A model generated the notes under the pieces. It saw only the letters and a program-made list of their open reading frames with translations, was not told where the DNA came from and made no database searches. Both the position numbers and the translations under genes were made by a program. A stretch of 64,000 nt of DNA from Xylanimonas oleitrophica (lineage in GTDB: Bacteria; Actinomycetota; Actinomycetes; Actinomycetales; Cellulomonadaceae): assembly GCF_003244315.1 (NCBI RefSeq), contig NZ_QKWH01000001.1:496001-560000 (forward strand), given 5' to 3'. Of the stretch, positions 14,916 to 23,422 are shown in pieces; the first letter of the stretch is position 1; each line of letters begins with the position of its first letter.

Positions 14916-16561
14916 GCGGCCACCGCCTCGCCAGTGATGGCCTCGACCACGCACGCGATGAGGTCGCGCGCGGCCGGGGGCGTCACGGCGTTGCCGCTCA
15001 GCTTCACCTGCTCGCGCCGGTTGCCGACCATGACGTAGTCGCCGGGGAAGGCCATGGCGCGCTTGATCTCGTCGGGCTCGAGCATGCGGAACCGGACGTC
15101 CTCGACTTCGATGGTGGGCCGCTCCGCCTGCAGCACCGACTGGTGGCCGGCGGTGGTGACGGTGCGCACGGGCTCGGACGCGGGCGTGGTCATCTCGGCG
15201 CCGCCGCCGTTGTTCCGGTGGATCAGCGCGTAGGCCTCCCGGGTGAGCATGGTCGGCATGGGGCCCACGGTCGGACGGGCGTCCTCGTTCCACGTGCCGC
15301 CGGACGGGACGACGAGCCCGTGGTGGTTCCCCGAGGCGGTGACAGTCGCCAGCGCCTCGGACGCCGGCCGGGCCACGGACCCGCCACCACGGAGCTCGGC
15401 GAGGAACGGCGGGAACGCGAAGCCCGTCTCGGTGCGGGTCGTCATCGTGCGCATGGCCTCGGCGGCGATGCGCGCCTCCTTGCCCTCGCGGCCCTCGACA
15501 GGCACCGCCAGCGGGGGCAGGGCGATGCCCTTGGACTCGCGGGTGTGCATGGTCTGCGTCGGCTCGGACAGCGGCCACGCCCGGTAGTAGGAGTTCGGGT
15601 CGCCGTGGCGCGGGTGCCGCGGGTCGGCGGCGTCGTAGGGGTTGCCGCCGTTCTCGACCAGCAGGGGCGCCCAGTAGCGCTCGATGCCGACCTGGATGCG
15701 GCGCATGGTCTTCTCCGCCAACGGCTTGTCCCGGTCGCCGATGCGCTGGCCGGGGTTGGACCAGTCGATGATCGAGCTCGCGGGCATCCAGTACGGCTCG
15801 ACAACCTCGTTGCGGCACGAGCTCGACGGGCACCGGTAGAGGTACTGGGAGCGGTACCGGCCGGGCCGGGTCTGCCCGTCGCCCCTCTTCCACCACTGCA
15901 TGGCCTCGACGGTGGTCTCGCAGCGCGGGCACCACGCCTTCGGCCGCTGCATGCGCTCGAAGTCCGGGGCGCGCTCGCCCTCCTTCGTGAACGCGATGTA
16001 CACCCGGTCGCGCGACTGCGGGGCCGGCAGGCCCATCGCGGAGGCGTGCATGGAGTTCAGGCTGATGATGCGGTGCCGGTAGCCCATGGAGTGCATGGCG
16101 CCGAGCCACGCCTGGAACAGGCCGCCGCGGGTCCCGGTCGGGCTCGACCAGTCGACGACCTCGACGACGTTCTCCACGAGCACGGCGCGGTAGTCGTGTG
16201 CCTCGGTGAACCGCACGACGTCCCACATGGTCGCGCGCGAGCGCTCGGCCGCTGCGTCGGGCAGCACGTCGCCGAACAGGTCCGGCTGGATCGGCGCGGC
16301 CTTGCGGCCCTTGGCTCGGGAGTGGTTCGTGCACTCGGGGGACGCCCACAGCATGTCGGTGTGCGGCACGTAGCGGGGGTCCGTCTGCGAGATGTCGGCC
16401 TGCAGGTGGTCGACGTCGGGGTGGTTCGTGTTGTGGGTCTCGATGGCCTTGTCCCAGTGGTTCGCGGCCAGGCGCACCTGCACACCGGGCACCGAGACGG
16501 CTCCGGTGGAGCTGCCGCCGGCGCCGCAGAACAGGTCGGTCATCGTGAGGTTCGCGGTCAT
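14912..16561 (-). CDS. DNA (cytosine-5)-methyltransferase
   Basis: 549 residues. Motif I DLFCGAGGSSTG (9-20), motif IV SPECTNHS with the catalytic Cys at residue 77 (SPEC instead of the usual PPC), motif VI ENV (130-132), motif VIII QSRDRVY, and C-terminal motifs IX-X (EIKRAMAFPGDY, KLSGNAVTPPAAR). A CPRC...CPSSSC zinc-finger-like insertion lies in the middle. Such orphan enzymes protect phage DNA from host restriction. A stub of a second methyltransferase lies just upstream. Confidence 0.9.
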   Translation of the reverse strand: MTANLTMTDLFCGAGGSSTGAVSVPGVQVRLAANHWDKAIETHNTNHPDVDHLQADISQTDPRYVPHTDMLWASPECTNHSRAKGRKAAPIQPDLFGDVLPDAAAERSRATMWDVVRFTEAHDYRAVLVENVVEVVDWSSPTGTRGGLFQAWLGAMHSMGYRHRIISLNSMHASAMGLPAPQSRDRVYIAFTKEGERAPDFERMQRPKAWCPRCETTVEAMQWWKRGDGQTRPGRYRSQYLYRCPSSSCRNEVVEPYWMPASSIIDWSNPGQRIGDRDKPLAEKTMRRIQVGIERYWAPLLVENGGNPYDAADPRHPRHGDPNSYYRAWPLSEPTQTMHTRESKGIALPPLAVPVEGREGKEARIAAEAMRTMTTRTETGFAFPPFLAELRGGGSVARPASEALATVTASGNHHGLVVPSGGTWNEDARPTVGPMPTMLTREAYALIHRNNGGGAEMTTPASEPVRTVTTAGHQSVLQAERPTIEVEDVRFRMLEPDEIKRAMAFPGDYVMVGNRREQVKLSGNAVTPPAARDLIACVVEAITGEAVAA

Positions 16562-16764
16562 GCTGGGGTCTCCGTGCGGTCGATGTAGACGTGGATGGCC
16601 GTGCCGTCGTGGCGCAGCCCCTCGAGGCGGTAGGTGCCGTCGTTGAGGCGGACGCGTCGGTCGAGGACGAGCTGGCGGGTGCAGCCGCGGCCGTGGCAGG
16701 TGTGTTCGGTGTCGACGAGGTACTGGGGGGCGCCGAGGTAGGTGGCGGCCCGGACGGTCGTCAT
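16558..16764 (-). CDS. small phage protein with CxxxC pair
   Basis: 68 residues: a THTCHGRGC-like segment (TEHTCHGRGCTRQLVLD), then a beta-rich part (RLEGLRHDGTAIHVYID). Sits between the cytosine methyltransferase and the methyltransferase stub. Unknown. Confidence 0.55.
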   Translation of the reverse strand: MTTVRAATYLGAPQYLVDTEHTCHGRGCTRQLVLDRRVRLNDGTYRLEGLRHDGTAIHVYIDRTETPA

Positions 16765-16832
16765 GCGGTCGCCTCGAGGCAGTCGCCGTGGTGGAGCGTC
16801 ACGTGCTCGTCCGCGTAGTACGGGGCGGTCAC
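16761..16832 (-). pseudogene. 23-residue stub of an N6/N4 DNA methyltransferase
   Basis: Read directly from GTG 16832: VTAPYYADEHVTLHHGDCLE followed by ATA and stop. The segment YYADEHVTLHHGDCLE is the characteristic N-terminus of phage site-specific DNA methylases (DNA_methylase N-4/N-6 group), but no catalytic DPPY region follows in any frame before the next gene. Overlaps of 4 nt on both sides keep it in the translated chain. Probably a remnant left by deletion. Confidence 0.55.
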
Positions 16833-17014
16833 GGTCGGGCCTCCTCGTGGTTGCGGAGGTCGGTGTGCGCCGACTGCGCCGCGAGGGTGCGCTTGCGGTG
16901 CTGGTGGTGAGGGCCCGCCCAGCCGCAGGTGCTGCAGTGGGCGCGGGCGGTGTAGAGCCAGCCGCCTTCGCGGGCGAGGCCGGTCTTCACGGAGACGTGG
17001 GTGTCGTGGCTCAT
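16829..17014 (-). CDS. 61-residue zinc-finger-like phage protein
   Basis: CSTCGWAG followed by PHHQHRKRTL and a His-containing helix (HTDLRNHEE), a CxxC...H...H pattern. Common in actinophages; unknown role. Confidence 0.6.
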   Translation of the reverse strand: MSHDTHVSVKTGLAREGGWLYTARAHCSTCGWAGPHHQHRKRTLAAQSAHTDLRNHEEARP

Positions 17015-17259
17015 GCGCCCTCACCGCCCTGAGCTGGCTCGGCCAGGCGCGCCCGAACCACGTCGTGCACGGTGTTCGGCACGGCACCGACCGACGCCTC
17101 CCACTGCATGAGCTCCAGCAGGTTGCGGGTGCGGAGTTCGTGGGCGATGGCGAGGGTGGCGGAGACCTGGGCCTTGGCCGCGATGAGCGTGGCGGACTGG
17201 GCGGAGCCGAGGCCGTCGAGCGTGCGCTCGGCAGCGACGATGTGGGGGTTCCCGATCAC
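17011..17259 (-). CDS. small helical phage protein, unknown
   Basis: 82 residues, helical (ATLIAAKAQVSATLAIAHEL), ending AQGGEGA; the tail is encoded by the ribosome-site cassette GGCGGTGAGGGC of the next gene (17017-17028). Confidence 0.55.
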   Translation of the reverse strand: MIGNPHIVAAERTLDGLGSAQSATLIAAKAQVSATLAIAHELRTRNLLELMQWEASVGAVPNTVHDVVRARLAEPAQGGEGA

Positions 17260-17744
17260 TGGCCGGTCTCCGCCCTGGCGAGCGCCTCGCGCAGGCGCTG
17301 GGCGATGAGGTGCGCGGTGGCGTTGCCGACGTCCTGCGGGATGTCAGCGCTGGCCTCGGCGGCGATCTCGTGCACGTTGGCGGTGAGCACGTCGCGCTCG
17401 GTCTCGGCTGCCGCGCGGCGGGCCCGCTCCTCGGCGGCTTCCTGGCGTGCGGCGTCGAGGTCGTCGCGCAGGTCGGCCATCTGCCGTGCCCACGCGTTGC
17501 GCTCGGTGCCGAGGGCGTCCAGAGCGGTGCGTGCACGGCGGAGCTCGGCGACAAGGTCAGGGACGTCAGCCTGTGACTCGTCCACGGCGTTGCTCACGAG
17601 GCTCGGGACCATGCTGACGGCGTAGTTCTCGTCCGCGGAGTCCCGGCGGTCGACCTCGGCGAGGGCGGCGTCGACCGCCGTCGCGCGGGCCTCGATGGCG
17701 TCGAGGTCGAGCGCCTGCGGGTCCGTCTGCTCGACGGCGGTCAT
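17256..17744 (-). CDS. coiled-coil phage protein, unknown
   Basis: 162 residues from ATG 17744. N-terminus acidic; residues 70-130 form a coiled coil (LDAARQEAAEERARRAAAET). Overlaps neighbours by 4 nt. No domain recognised. Confidence 0.55.
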   Translation of the reverse strand: MTAVEQTDPQALDLDAIEARATAVDAALAEVDRRDSADENYAVSMVPSLVSNAVDESQADVPDLVAELRRARTALDALGTERNAWARQMADLRDDLDAARQEAAEERARRAAAETERDVLTANVHEIAAEASADIPQDVGNATAHLIAQRLREALARAETGQ

Positions 17745-18286
17745 GGCTTCACCGCCTCGCCCGTGTGGGCCTCCTTGGCCGCGTGCCACTCGGACGCGAG
17801 GATCTCCGCCCAGAGGTCGGCGTCGAACTCGCCCTTGCCCCAGCCGCCGGACTGGTCGGAGAGCGGGATGCCGCCGAGACCCATGTAGGCGACGCCGTCC
17901 TGCACGAACAGGATCGGGGTGTGCATGATCGTGGAGAAGTCGCGGTAGCCCGTGACGTAGCCGCCCTCGTCGATGCCGGGGACCTTCTCGGCCCGGAAGC
18001 GGACTGCCGTGAACTCGGTGTGGAGCGGGTTGTTCTTGAACGGCTTGGTCGCTCCCTGGTGATCTGGCTTGGTCCACCGGCCGTGCCCGTCCTTGGCCGG
18101 CCCGGCGATGCCGGTGAGGCTGTAGCTGCCAGCCCAGGAGTGGATCCAGGTGGCCGGCTTCTCGGCGGCGCTGTACTTCTGCGCGAACGCGCGCGCCTGG
18201 ACGCGGAAGTCGATGCGGCCCTGCTCGTTGCGCTGGACGGCCGCGATGACGTCCCGGTCCGTGCTCTTCGCGTACTGGGGGATCAC
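17741..18286 (-). CDS. conserved-looking phage protein, unknown fold
   Basis: 181 residues from GTG 18286 (GTGA overlap). Balanced, globular composition with Trp/Gly-rich parts (ATWIHSWAGSYSLTGIAGPA, YRDFSTIMHTPILFVQDGVA). Not recognised. Longer frame upstream is overlap. Confidence 0.6.
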   Translation of the reverse strand: MIPQYAKSTDRDVIAAVQRNEQGRIDFRVQARAFAQKYSAAEKPATWIHSWAGSYSLTGIAGPAKDGHGRWTKPDHQGATKPFKNNPLHTEFTAVRFRAEKVPGIDEGGYVTGYRDFSTIMHTPILFVQDGVAYMGLGGIPLSDQSGGWGKGEFDADLWAEILASEWHAAKEAHTGEAVKP

Positions 18287-18702
18287 TTCGACACCTCCAC
18301 GCGGACGCCGCGCTCGGCGAGACGGCGGGCGACCTCGGGCCGGTACTCGGCCTTGAGGAGCGTCGCGACCTCCTCCAGGACGCCGCTCAGCGCCTGCACC
18401 TGGGCCTCGTCCACGGGCGGGTGCTCGCGGAGGTGCACGGCGATGGCGAGGGCGGAGAGCGCGTACTGCATGTAGTCCTCGGCGCTGCCGAACGAGCGGG
18501 TCGCCGTGCCTGCCGTGTGGCCCCCGCCTCGCAGCGGCTTCACCTCCGGCAGGTCCTCGCACCGGATCACGATGGCGTCGAGCGGGACGACCTGGACCTC
18601 GGTGTAGCCCCCCTCGGTGATGTACTTCTCGGCCTCGTCGGCGTACTTGACCGGGATGGTCACCACCGTGTCTCCACGGCGCAGGTAACGGACCTCGCTC
18701 AC
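18283..18702 (-). CDS. small phage protein, unknown
   Basis: 139 residues from GTG 18702. N-terminus VSEVRYLRRGDTVVTIPVKY, central KPLRGGGHTAGTATRSFGSA, C-terminal helices. Neighbour overlaps of 4 nt. Confidence 0.55.
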   Translation of the reverse strand: MSEVRYLRRGDTVVTIPVKYADEAEKYITEGGYTEVQVVPLDAIVIRCEDLPEVKPLRGGGHTAGTATRSFGSAEDYMQYALSALAIAVHLREHPPVDEAQVQALSGVLEEVATLLKAEYRPEVARRLAERGVRVEVSK

Positions 18703-18758
18703 TTCGACGCACCCCCCTGCGGCGGGTCGATGTGGGTGATGTGGGCGTGGCGGGTCAT
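18699..18758 (-). CDS. 19-residue peptide in the gene chain
   Basis: ATG 18758 (GGAGGTG ribosome site): MTRHAHITHIDPPQGGASK. Its stop overlaps the next GTG (GTGA) and its ATG overlaps the upstream stop. His-rich. May be a real micro-protein or a coupling device that carries ribosomes to the next start. Confidence 0.4.
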   Translation of the reverse strand: MTRHAHITHIDPPQGGASK

Positions 18759-18904
18759 GCGGCACCTCCGGTGCTCTGGGTCGTGCTGGTCTGGGTGGCG
18801 GCCGGACGCACCGGCGGCCGGTCGCGCGGCACAAGCGGGCTCACGCCGTACTCGAGCGCGGCGAGGAACGCCTCGCGGCCCTCCGGGTCGGGATAGCGGC
18901 TCAT
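18755..18904 (-). CDS. 49-residue phage peptide, unknown
   Basis: ATG 18904: MSRYPDPEGREAFLAALEYG, then Pro/Arg-rich and Thr/Ser-rich tail. One-base overlap with the upstream stop. Confidence 0.5.
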   Translation of the reverse strand: MSRYPDPEGREAFLAALEYGVSPLVPRDRPPVRPAATQTSTTQSTGGAA

Positions 18905-19326
18905 CAGCGCACCGCCTCCCACCGCTGCGCCGCAGCGTTCAGGTCGGCGATCAGGACGTAGTCGAAGCCACGGCTGGTGAAGGCGTGCATGAACGCGACG
19001 GCGGCCTCGGCGGTCTCCTCGGCGACGCGGGACCGCTCGGCGGCCTTGTCGAGGGTGTGCTGGAGGCCGGGCGGGAGTTCGGTGGTGCCAGCCGGCGGGG
19101 CGGGAGCGGGCACCACCTCGCCGGCCGGGTCCAGCGCCTGGAGCTCGTGGGCCTCGAAGGCCCACCGCCCCTGACCGTCGACGTCGACCTGGTAGTAGGT
19201 GAAGTGCTGGCCGCGCCAGTTGGTGGCGAGCTCCTCGGCGACGGTGCCGTGCGCTCCGATCACGGAGCGGGGCACGTACTGCCCGGCGTGGATGCGGACC
19301 CGGGCGCCGAGCGTGAGGGCGGTCAT
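18904..19326 (-). CDS. phage protein with SH3/KOW-like N-terminus
   Basis: 140 residues. The first 65 (GARVRIHAGQYVPRSVIGAH, then YYQVDVDGQGRWAFEAHEL) resemble a small beta-barrel; after a Pro-rich linker the C-terminus is helical. Unknown role. Confidence 0.6.
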   Translation of the reverse strand: MTALTLGARVRIHAGQYVPRSVIGAHGTVAEELATNWRGQHFTYYQVDVDGQGRWAFEAHELQALDPAGEVVPAPAPPAGTTELPPGLQHTLDKAAERSRVAEETAEAAVAFMHAFTSRGFDYVLIADLNAAAQRWEAVR

Positions 19327-19745
19327 GACTGCACCTCCGCCAGGCGGTCGTGGGCGGCGATGAGGCTGCGGGCCGCCGGCCAGGTGTCCAGGGTGACGGC
19401 GCCAGTGCGGTCCATCTCGCGCAGGTCCCGCGCCAGCGCGGCCGTGGCGTCGAGCACGGCGCGCACGGCGTCCTCGTGGGCGTCGAGTTGCACGAGCGAG
19501 TTGCCCGGCACGGCCTGCGGGCCGAGCACTGTCGCCGCGTCCGGGCGGGTGAAGAGCGTCTCGTGGCGGCCGGTGGTCGGGATGGCAGCCGGGGACAGGG
19601 CGTCGACCTCACCGGCGATGCCGGCGGAGCGCGGGCCGGTGATCTGGACGATGCCGCCGGTGCGCTCGGCCTCGGCCAGGGCGTCGTGGCGGTGTGCCCA
19701 GCGGGCGCGGGCGCCGTCGTACTGGGTCTCGGGCAGGTGCTTCAT
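19323..19745 (-). CDS. small helical phage protein, unknown
   Basis: 140 residues. Charged, with DAVRAVLDATAALARDLREM. 4-nt overlap with the following gene. Not recognised. Confidence 0.55.
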   Translation of the reverse strand: MKHLPETQYDGARARWAHRHDALAEAERTGGIVQITGPRSAGIAGEVDALSPAAIPTTGRHETLFTRPDAATVLGPQAVPGNSLVQLDAHEDAVRAVLDATAALARDLREMDRTGAVTLDTWPAARSLIAAHDRLAEVQS

Positions 19746-19999
19746 CGGCCCTCACCGCCCAGCAGGTACGCGCGCACGGCCTCGGCCTGGGCGAGGAGTT
19801 CCTCCTGCACCTCGGGGTCCTGGACCGACCACGCGTACTCAGGCGAGACGCCCTCGCCTTGGGTCACCATGAGGAGCACCCGCGCGATCTCGTCGATGTC
19901 GTCGAGCGCGGCGGACAGGACAGCGCGGGCGGCGTCCTCGTCGGTGATGTGGGCCGGGTCGAGCAGTGCCGCGGTGGCGCGGTCGAGCGGGGCGGTCAT
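19742..19999 (-). CDS. small acidic phage protein, unknown
   Basis: 85 residues from ATG 19999; acidic helices (DEDAARAVLSAALDDIDEIA) and a C-terminal LLGGEGR encoded by a GGCGGTGAGGGC cassette (19748-19759). Confidence 0.55.
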   Translation of the reverse strand: MTAPLDRATAALLDPAHITDEDAARAVLSAALDDIDEIARVLLMVTQGEGVSPEYAWSVQDPEVQEELLAQAEAVRAYLLGGEGR

Positions 20000-20382
20000 G
20001 CTGCGCTCCCTCGGGGGGCCGCGTCCGCCAGCAGGCCGGACACCCTGGCGAGGGCGAGCTCGCGCAGCACGTCGGGCGCGCTGGCGGACGGCAGGGTCAG
20101 CACGTCGGCCAGGTCGCGGCGAAGCACCTGCGCCAGGCGGACGGCGACGGGCGCCTCGTGCCGCGGGCGCTCGACGGGGCGCCGGTTCTCGACGGGCTGC
20201 GGGGAGTAGAACGTGCCCGTGGCCAGACCGCGACCCTTGGCGAGGATGCGCCCGCGGTGGCTGGCGACGACCTCGGCGACCTGCTCGCGCACCTTGGCGT
20301 GCGGGTACGCCGTGGGGCTGTCGTCCGTGCTCGGGGCAGGAGCGCCGAGGTGCCGGGCGACGTAGCCGGATGGGGCGGTCAT
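19996..20382 (-). CDS. small phage protein, unknown
   Basis: 128 residues from ATG 20382 with basic stretches (HRGRILAKGRGLATG; ENRRPVERPRHEAPVA). No domain recognised. Confidence 0.55.
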   Translation of the reverse strand: MTAPSGYVARHLGAPAPSTDDSPTAYPHAKVREQVAEVVASHRGRILAKGRGLATGTFYSPQPVENRRPVERPRHEAPVAVRLAQVLRRDLADVLTLPSASAPDVLRELALARVSGLLADAAPRGSAA

Positions 20383-20813
20383 CGGGCCGCCTCCTCACGC
20401 TCGCGCCAGGTCTTGGCGTGGTCGTCGAGGATGAGGACCTCGCGCTCGTCGGTGATGTGCGCGATGCCCACCGACGTGCTGCCGAGGTAGGAGGACCTGC
20501 CGCCGTCGAACAGGACGATGACCTGCTTGCCGGGCAGCTTCTCCCACCGGTCGACGCCGACGGTGCGCATGATCCACATCAGGAGGTCGAGCCCGTAGGC
20601 GGAGCCCTCGCGGCCGAGGCTCTTGCCGACCTCGTCCTTGCGGGGCGTGTCGAGGACCATGCCGCCGACACCGATGCCCCCGCCGTCGAACTTGACGTGG
20701 AGCATCGCGGTGACGATGCCGTGGTCCGTGGTGCCGAACGTGGTCGACTCGATGGTGCCGACCTGGCCGCCGTAGGTCTTGCCGCCGTGCTCGACGGTGA
20801 TGGTGCGGCCCAT
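20379..20813 (-). CDS. Gly-rich globular phage protein, unknown
   Basis: 144 residues: beta-rich N-terminus (GRTITVEHGGKTYGGQVGTI), then GLDLLMWIMRTVGVDRWEKL and QVIVLFDGGRSSY. A conserved-looking actinophage protein without a named family. Confidence 0.6.
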   Translation of the reverse strand: MGRTITVEHGGKTYGGQVGTIESTTFGTTDHGIVTAMLHVKFDGGGIGVGGMVLDTPRKDEVGKSLGREGSAYGLDLLMWIMRTVGVDRWEKLPGKQVIVLFDGGRSSYLGSTSVGIAHITDEREVLILDDHAKTWREREEAAR

Positions 20814-20815
20814 GG

Positions 20816-20983
20816 TCAGCGCCCCCGGTTCACGGCACGGGCTCGGCGGGCCGCCTTGTTGGCGGCCCGGCGGCGGGCCTTGGCGTGGGCGGGCACGGTG
20901 CCCTGGTAGATCTCGCGGGACGACTTGTTGGACAGGCCGGCCAGGATCGCGGTCTGGAAGGAGGTGGGTCCGTCGGTGGACAT
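20816..20983 (-). CDS. 55-residue basic protein heading operon ii
   Basis: ATG 20983 after CTGGAG. Starts MSTDGPTSFQTAILAGLSNK and ends in a very basic region (KARRRAANKAARRARAVNRG), which suggests nucleic-acid binding. First gene downstream of the promoter at 21,024-21,052. The start region again contains CACCGAATGT. Confidence 0.6.
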   Translation of the reverse strand: MSTDGPTSFQTAILAGLSNKSSREIYQGTVPAHAKARRRAANKAARRARAVNRGR

Positions 20984-21023
20984 TCGGTGCTCCAGGTTCT
21001 GTGGTGGTGGTGGAACACCAGTG

Positions 21024-21052
21024 ACATTACCGAGTATCACCGAATGTTGCAA
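21024..21052 (-). promoter_or_regulatory. operon ii promoter with operator in the spacer
   Basis: Minus strand TTGCAA (21047-21052), 17 bp, TAATGT (21024-21029). The + strand carries TCACCGAATGTT at 21037-21048 inside the spacer, matching the motif at the other operon heads. Confidence 0.7.
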
Positions 21053-21083
21053 CGCCGAACATGGAGCATGAGCGGGTGACGGT

Positions 21084-22331
21084 TCAGCGGAGGTCGTGCT
21101 GGTAGTTGTCCAGACGCGCGTAGTGGCCGCGCTTGATCAGCTGGAACTCGCCCTTGGCCCCCCAGCGGTTCTTGTCCACGATCGTCAGCGTCTCTTCCGG
21201 GTGGTCCGGGTTCTCCGACAGGAGGATCACCACGTCCGCGTCCTGCTCCAGCGCGCCGGACTCCTTGAGGTCCGACATCATCGGCTTGGCCCCGGCACGG
21301 CCCATGGGGCCGCGGTTGAGCTGCGCCAGCACCAGGACCGGGACGTGGAGCTCCTTGGCGAGGATCTTGAGGTCGCGGGAGAACTCCGCCACGACCTCCG
21401 ACCGCATGCGCCTTCCGCCGGAGGGGTCGCGCATGAGCTGGATGTAGTCCACGACGACCGCGGCGAGCTTGCCCCGCCGGGCGACCGTGCGCGCGTGGGA
21501 CCGCACGTCGGTGGTGGTGACGCGCGGGTCGTCGATGATCGACAGCGGGAGCGCCTGCACGGCTGGCAGGACCCTGGCGACCTTCGCCCAGTCGTCCTCG
21601 GTGAGCCGGTGGTCGATCAGCGCCCCGAGGTTCACGCGGGCCGTCTGGGCGATGATCCGCGCGTCGACCTCGAACTTCGACATCTCGAGGTTGTTGACCG
21701 CGACGTGCCCGTGCTCGGCCAGGCCCAGGGCGGCCTGCACGGCCATGAGCGTCTTGCCGGCGCCGGGTCGCGCTCCGATGACGTACATGCACCCGGGCCG
21801 CCACCCGCCGATGAGGTGGTTCAGGTCAGCCCACGGGGTGGGCACCGCGTCCGGCTTGCTGTCGAGCTGGTCGACGAACTCGGACAGGTGCTCGCCGAGG
21901 TACCCGGTGGACGTCGTGATGTCGCGGGAGGTGCTGTCGATCCACCCGCGAGCCATCTCGACCAGGTCCGCCGCCGGGACGTTCTCGTCGACGCCTTGCC
22001 GGATGCGCGCTGCCGTCTCAGCGAGACGCCGGCGTGTCGCGGACTCCATGACCAGGCGGGCGTGGTGGTCGGCCAGTGCCCGCACGGGAGCCGCGCCCAC
22101 GAGGTCGGCCAGCCACGGCCCGTCCACGCCGCGGACATCGCCAGGCAGGGCCGCCAAGACCGTCAGCGGGTCCGTCGGCTGTCCCGCGGCGCGCAGGTTC
22201 CGCATCGTGGCCCACACGGCGCTGCACCGGGGGTCGGTGAAGTCGTCCGCCTGAACGGCGACGTCGTCGACGACGTCGTGGTGCAGCAGCGCCAGCCCGA
22301 CCAGGGCGTGGTCCGCCGTCATGGTCGTCAC
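21084..22331 (-). CDS. DnaB-type replicative helicase
   Basis: 415 residues from GTG 22331 (GTGA overlap; ATG 22322 possible). N-terminal DnaB domain (LVGLALLHHDVVDDVAV...), then the RecA-like ATPase with Walker A IGARPGAGKT, Walker B AVVVDYIQLM, and the H4-type LAQLNRG. It unwinds phage DNA with the initiator protein encoded just upstream. End of the first operon. Confidence 0.9.
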   Translation of the reverse strand: MTTMTADHALVGLALLHHDVVDDVAVQADDFTDPRCSAVWATMRNLRAAGQPTDPLTVLAALPGDVRGVDGPWLADLVGAAPVRALADHHARLVMESATRRRLAETAARIRQGVDENVPAADLVEMARGWIDSTSRDITTSTGYLGEHLSEFVDQLDSKPDAVPTPWADLNHLIGGWRPGCMYVIGARPGAGKTLMAVQAALGLAEHGHVAVNNLEMSKFEVDARIIAQTARVNLGALIDHRLTEDDWAKVARVLPAVQALPLSIIDDPRVTTTDVRSHARTVARRGKLAAVVVDYIQLMRDPSGGRRMRSEVVAEFSRDLKILAKELHVPVLVLAQLNRGPMGRAGAKPMMSDLKESGALEQDADVVILLSENPDHPEETLTIVDKNRWGAKGEFQLIKRGHYARLDNYQHDLR

Positions 22332-23422
22332 GCCCCACCGGCCTTCCGGGCGGCCCGGCGAGCAGCCTTCTCGGCCTCGCACCTCTCGCACTCAGGGTCG
22401 TGGAACGTCGTGCCGTGAGCACACCGGATGCCCGGACCGAACCCGTAGGGGTCGACCTCCGACACCGGCCTAGCCCCGGCCGCCGCCGCGGACACGCTGG
22501 CCGGCCCCGGCCGGAAGCCCTGCGACTCGGCCTCGCGCCGCAGCCAGTTGCGCCACGTCGCCACCCAGTCGAGCTTGATCCCCTGGTGCCCGGGCTTGGC
22601 CCGCCAGTAGTCCACGAACGCGTCCGTGACTCGCTTGTGGTCCAGGCCCGGGCACTCGGCACGCGCCCAGGCGACCATCTCGGTCGTGACCGGGAACGGG
22701 TCCGGGATCCGGGTGCCCCTCTTCGCCGCAGGCTTGCGCGCCGTCGTCGTCGCGGCGTCAGCCGCGCCCTGACCAGAGGTCGTAGACCTCTGGGGTGCCT
22801 GGTGCTGAGGTGCTGGTGTAGGTGCTGGTGATACCGGTGGGTAACCCGATGTGGAACCCGTACCCTCCGGCATCGCGGAACCCGAAGGGGAACCGGAAGG
22901 GTAAACCGATGGGTAAACCGTAGGGTTCGACTCGGCCAGGACCGCGGCCCCCTCGTCGAACGACAGCGCCCTCCGGTCCAGCAGCTCGGACACGGCCGGC
23001 ACGTCCCACGCCCGCAGGTCCGGCGCCGACTTCCGCAGCCGCACGAGCTGCCCGACGAGCACCTGCCGCAGCGTCTTGGACGACATGGCCTCGACAGCCT
23101 TGGCGAACGCGACGGCCATCTTCGGCTGCTTGAGGAGCCCGTCGTGCTTGGCGAACGACCGGATCAAGACCTCTTCGGTGGTCCGGTCGATCAGGATGAA
23201 CTGCCCGGCCTGGAGCTCGCCGGCGGCGGCCTCGACGAACGCGGGGGTGGCGTCCTTCGCGGCCTGCGCGATGCGTCCGGGGCGCCAGTCGGCGACGCCG
23301 GCGAACGTGAGGGACGGCGACGTCAGGAGGTACTCGTACAGCCACTGGGCACCGAACGACAGGTCCGTGTAGTCGTCGTCCGCCCACATGGCGGGGCGCA
23401 GCTGGGCGTACTCACGAGCCAT
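22328..23422 (-). CDS. phage replication initiator / primosomal protein
   Basis: 364 residues from ATG 23422. N-terminal winged-helix region (YAQLRPAMWADDDYTDLSFG), central Pro/Ser/Tyr-rich linker with YPSVYPSGSPSGS, and a C-terminal helical domain (FVDYWRAKPGHQGIKLDWVA) of the type that loads helicase; a CxxC pair near the end. Position next to dnaB supports a helicase-loader or organizer role. Confidence 0.75.
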   Translation of the reverse strand: MAREYAQLRPAMWADDDYTDLSFGAQWLYEYLLTSPSLTFAGVADWRPGRIAQAAKDATPAFVEAAAGELQAGQFILIDRTTEEVLIRSFAKHDGLLKQPKMAVAFAKAVEAMSSKTLRQVLVGQLVRLRKSAPDLRAWDVPAVSELLDRRALSFDEGAAVLAESNPTVYPSVYPSGSPSGSAMPEGTGSTSGYPPVSPAPTPAPQHQAPQRSTTSGQGAADAATTTARKPAAKRGTRIPDPFPVTTEMVAWARAECPGLDHKRVTDAFVDYWRAKPGHQGIKLDWVATWRNWLRREAESQGFRPGPASVSAAAAGARPVSEVDPYGFGPGIRCAHGTTFHDPECERCEAEKAARRAARKAGGA

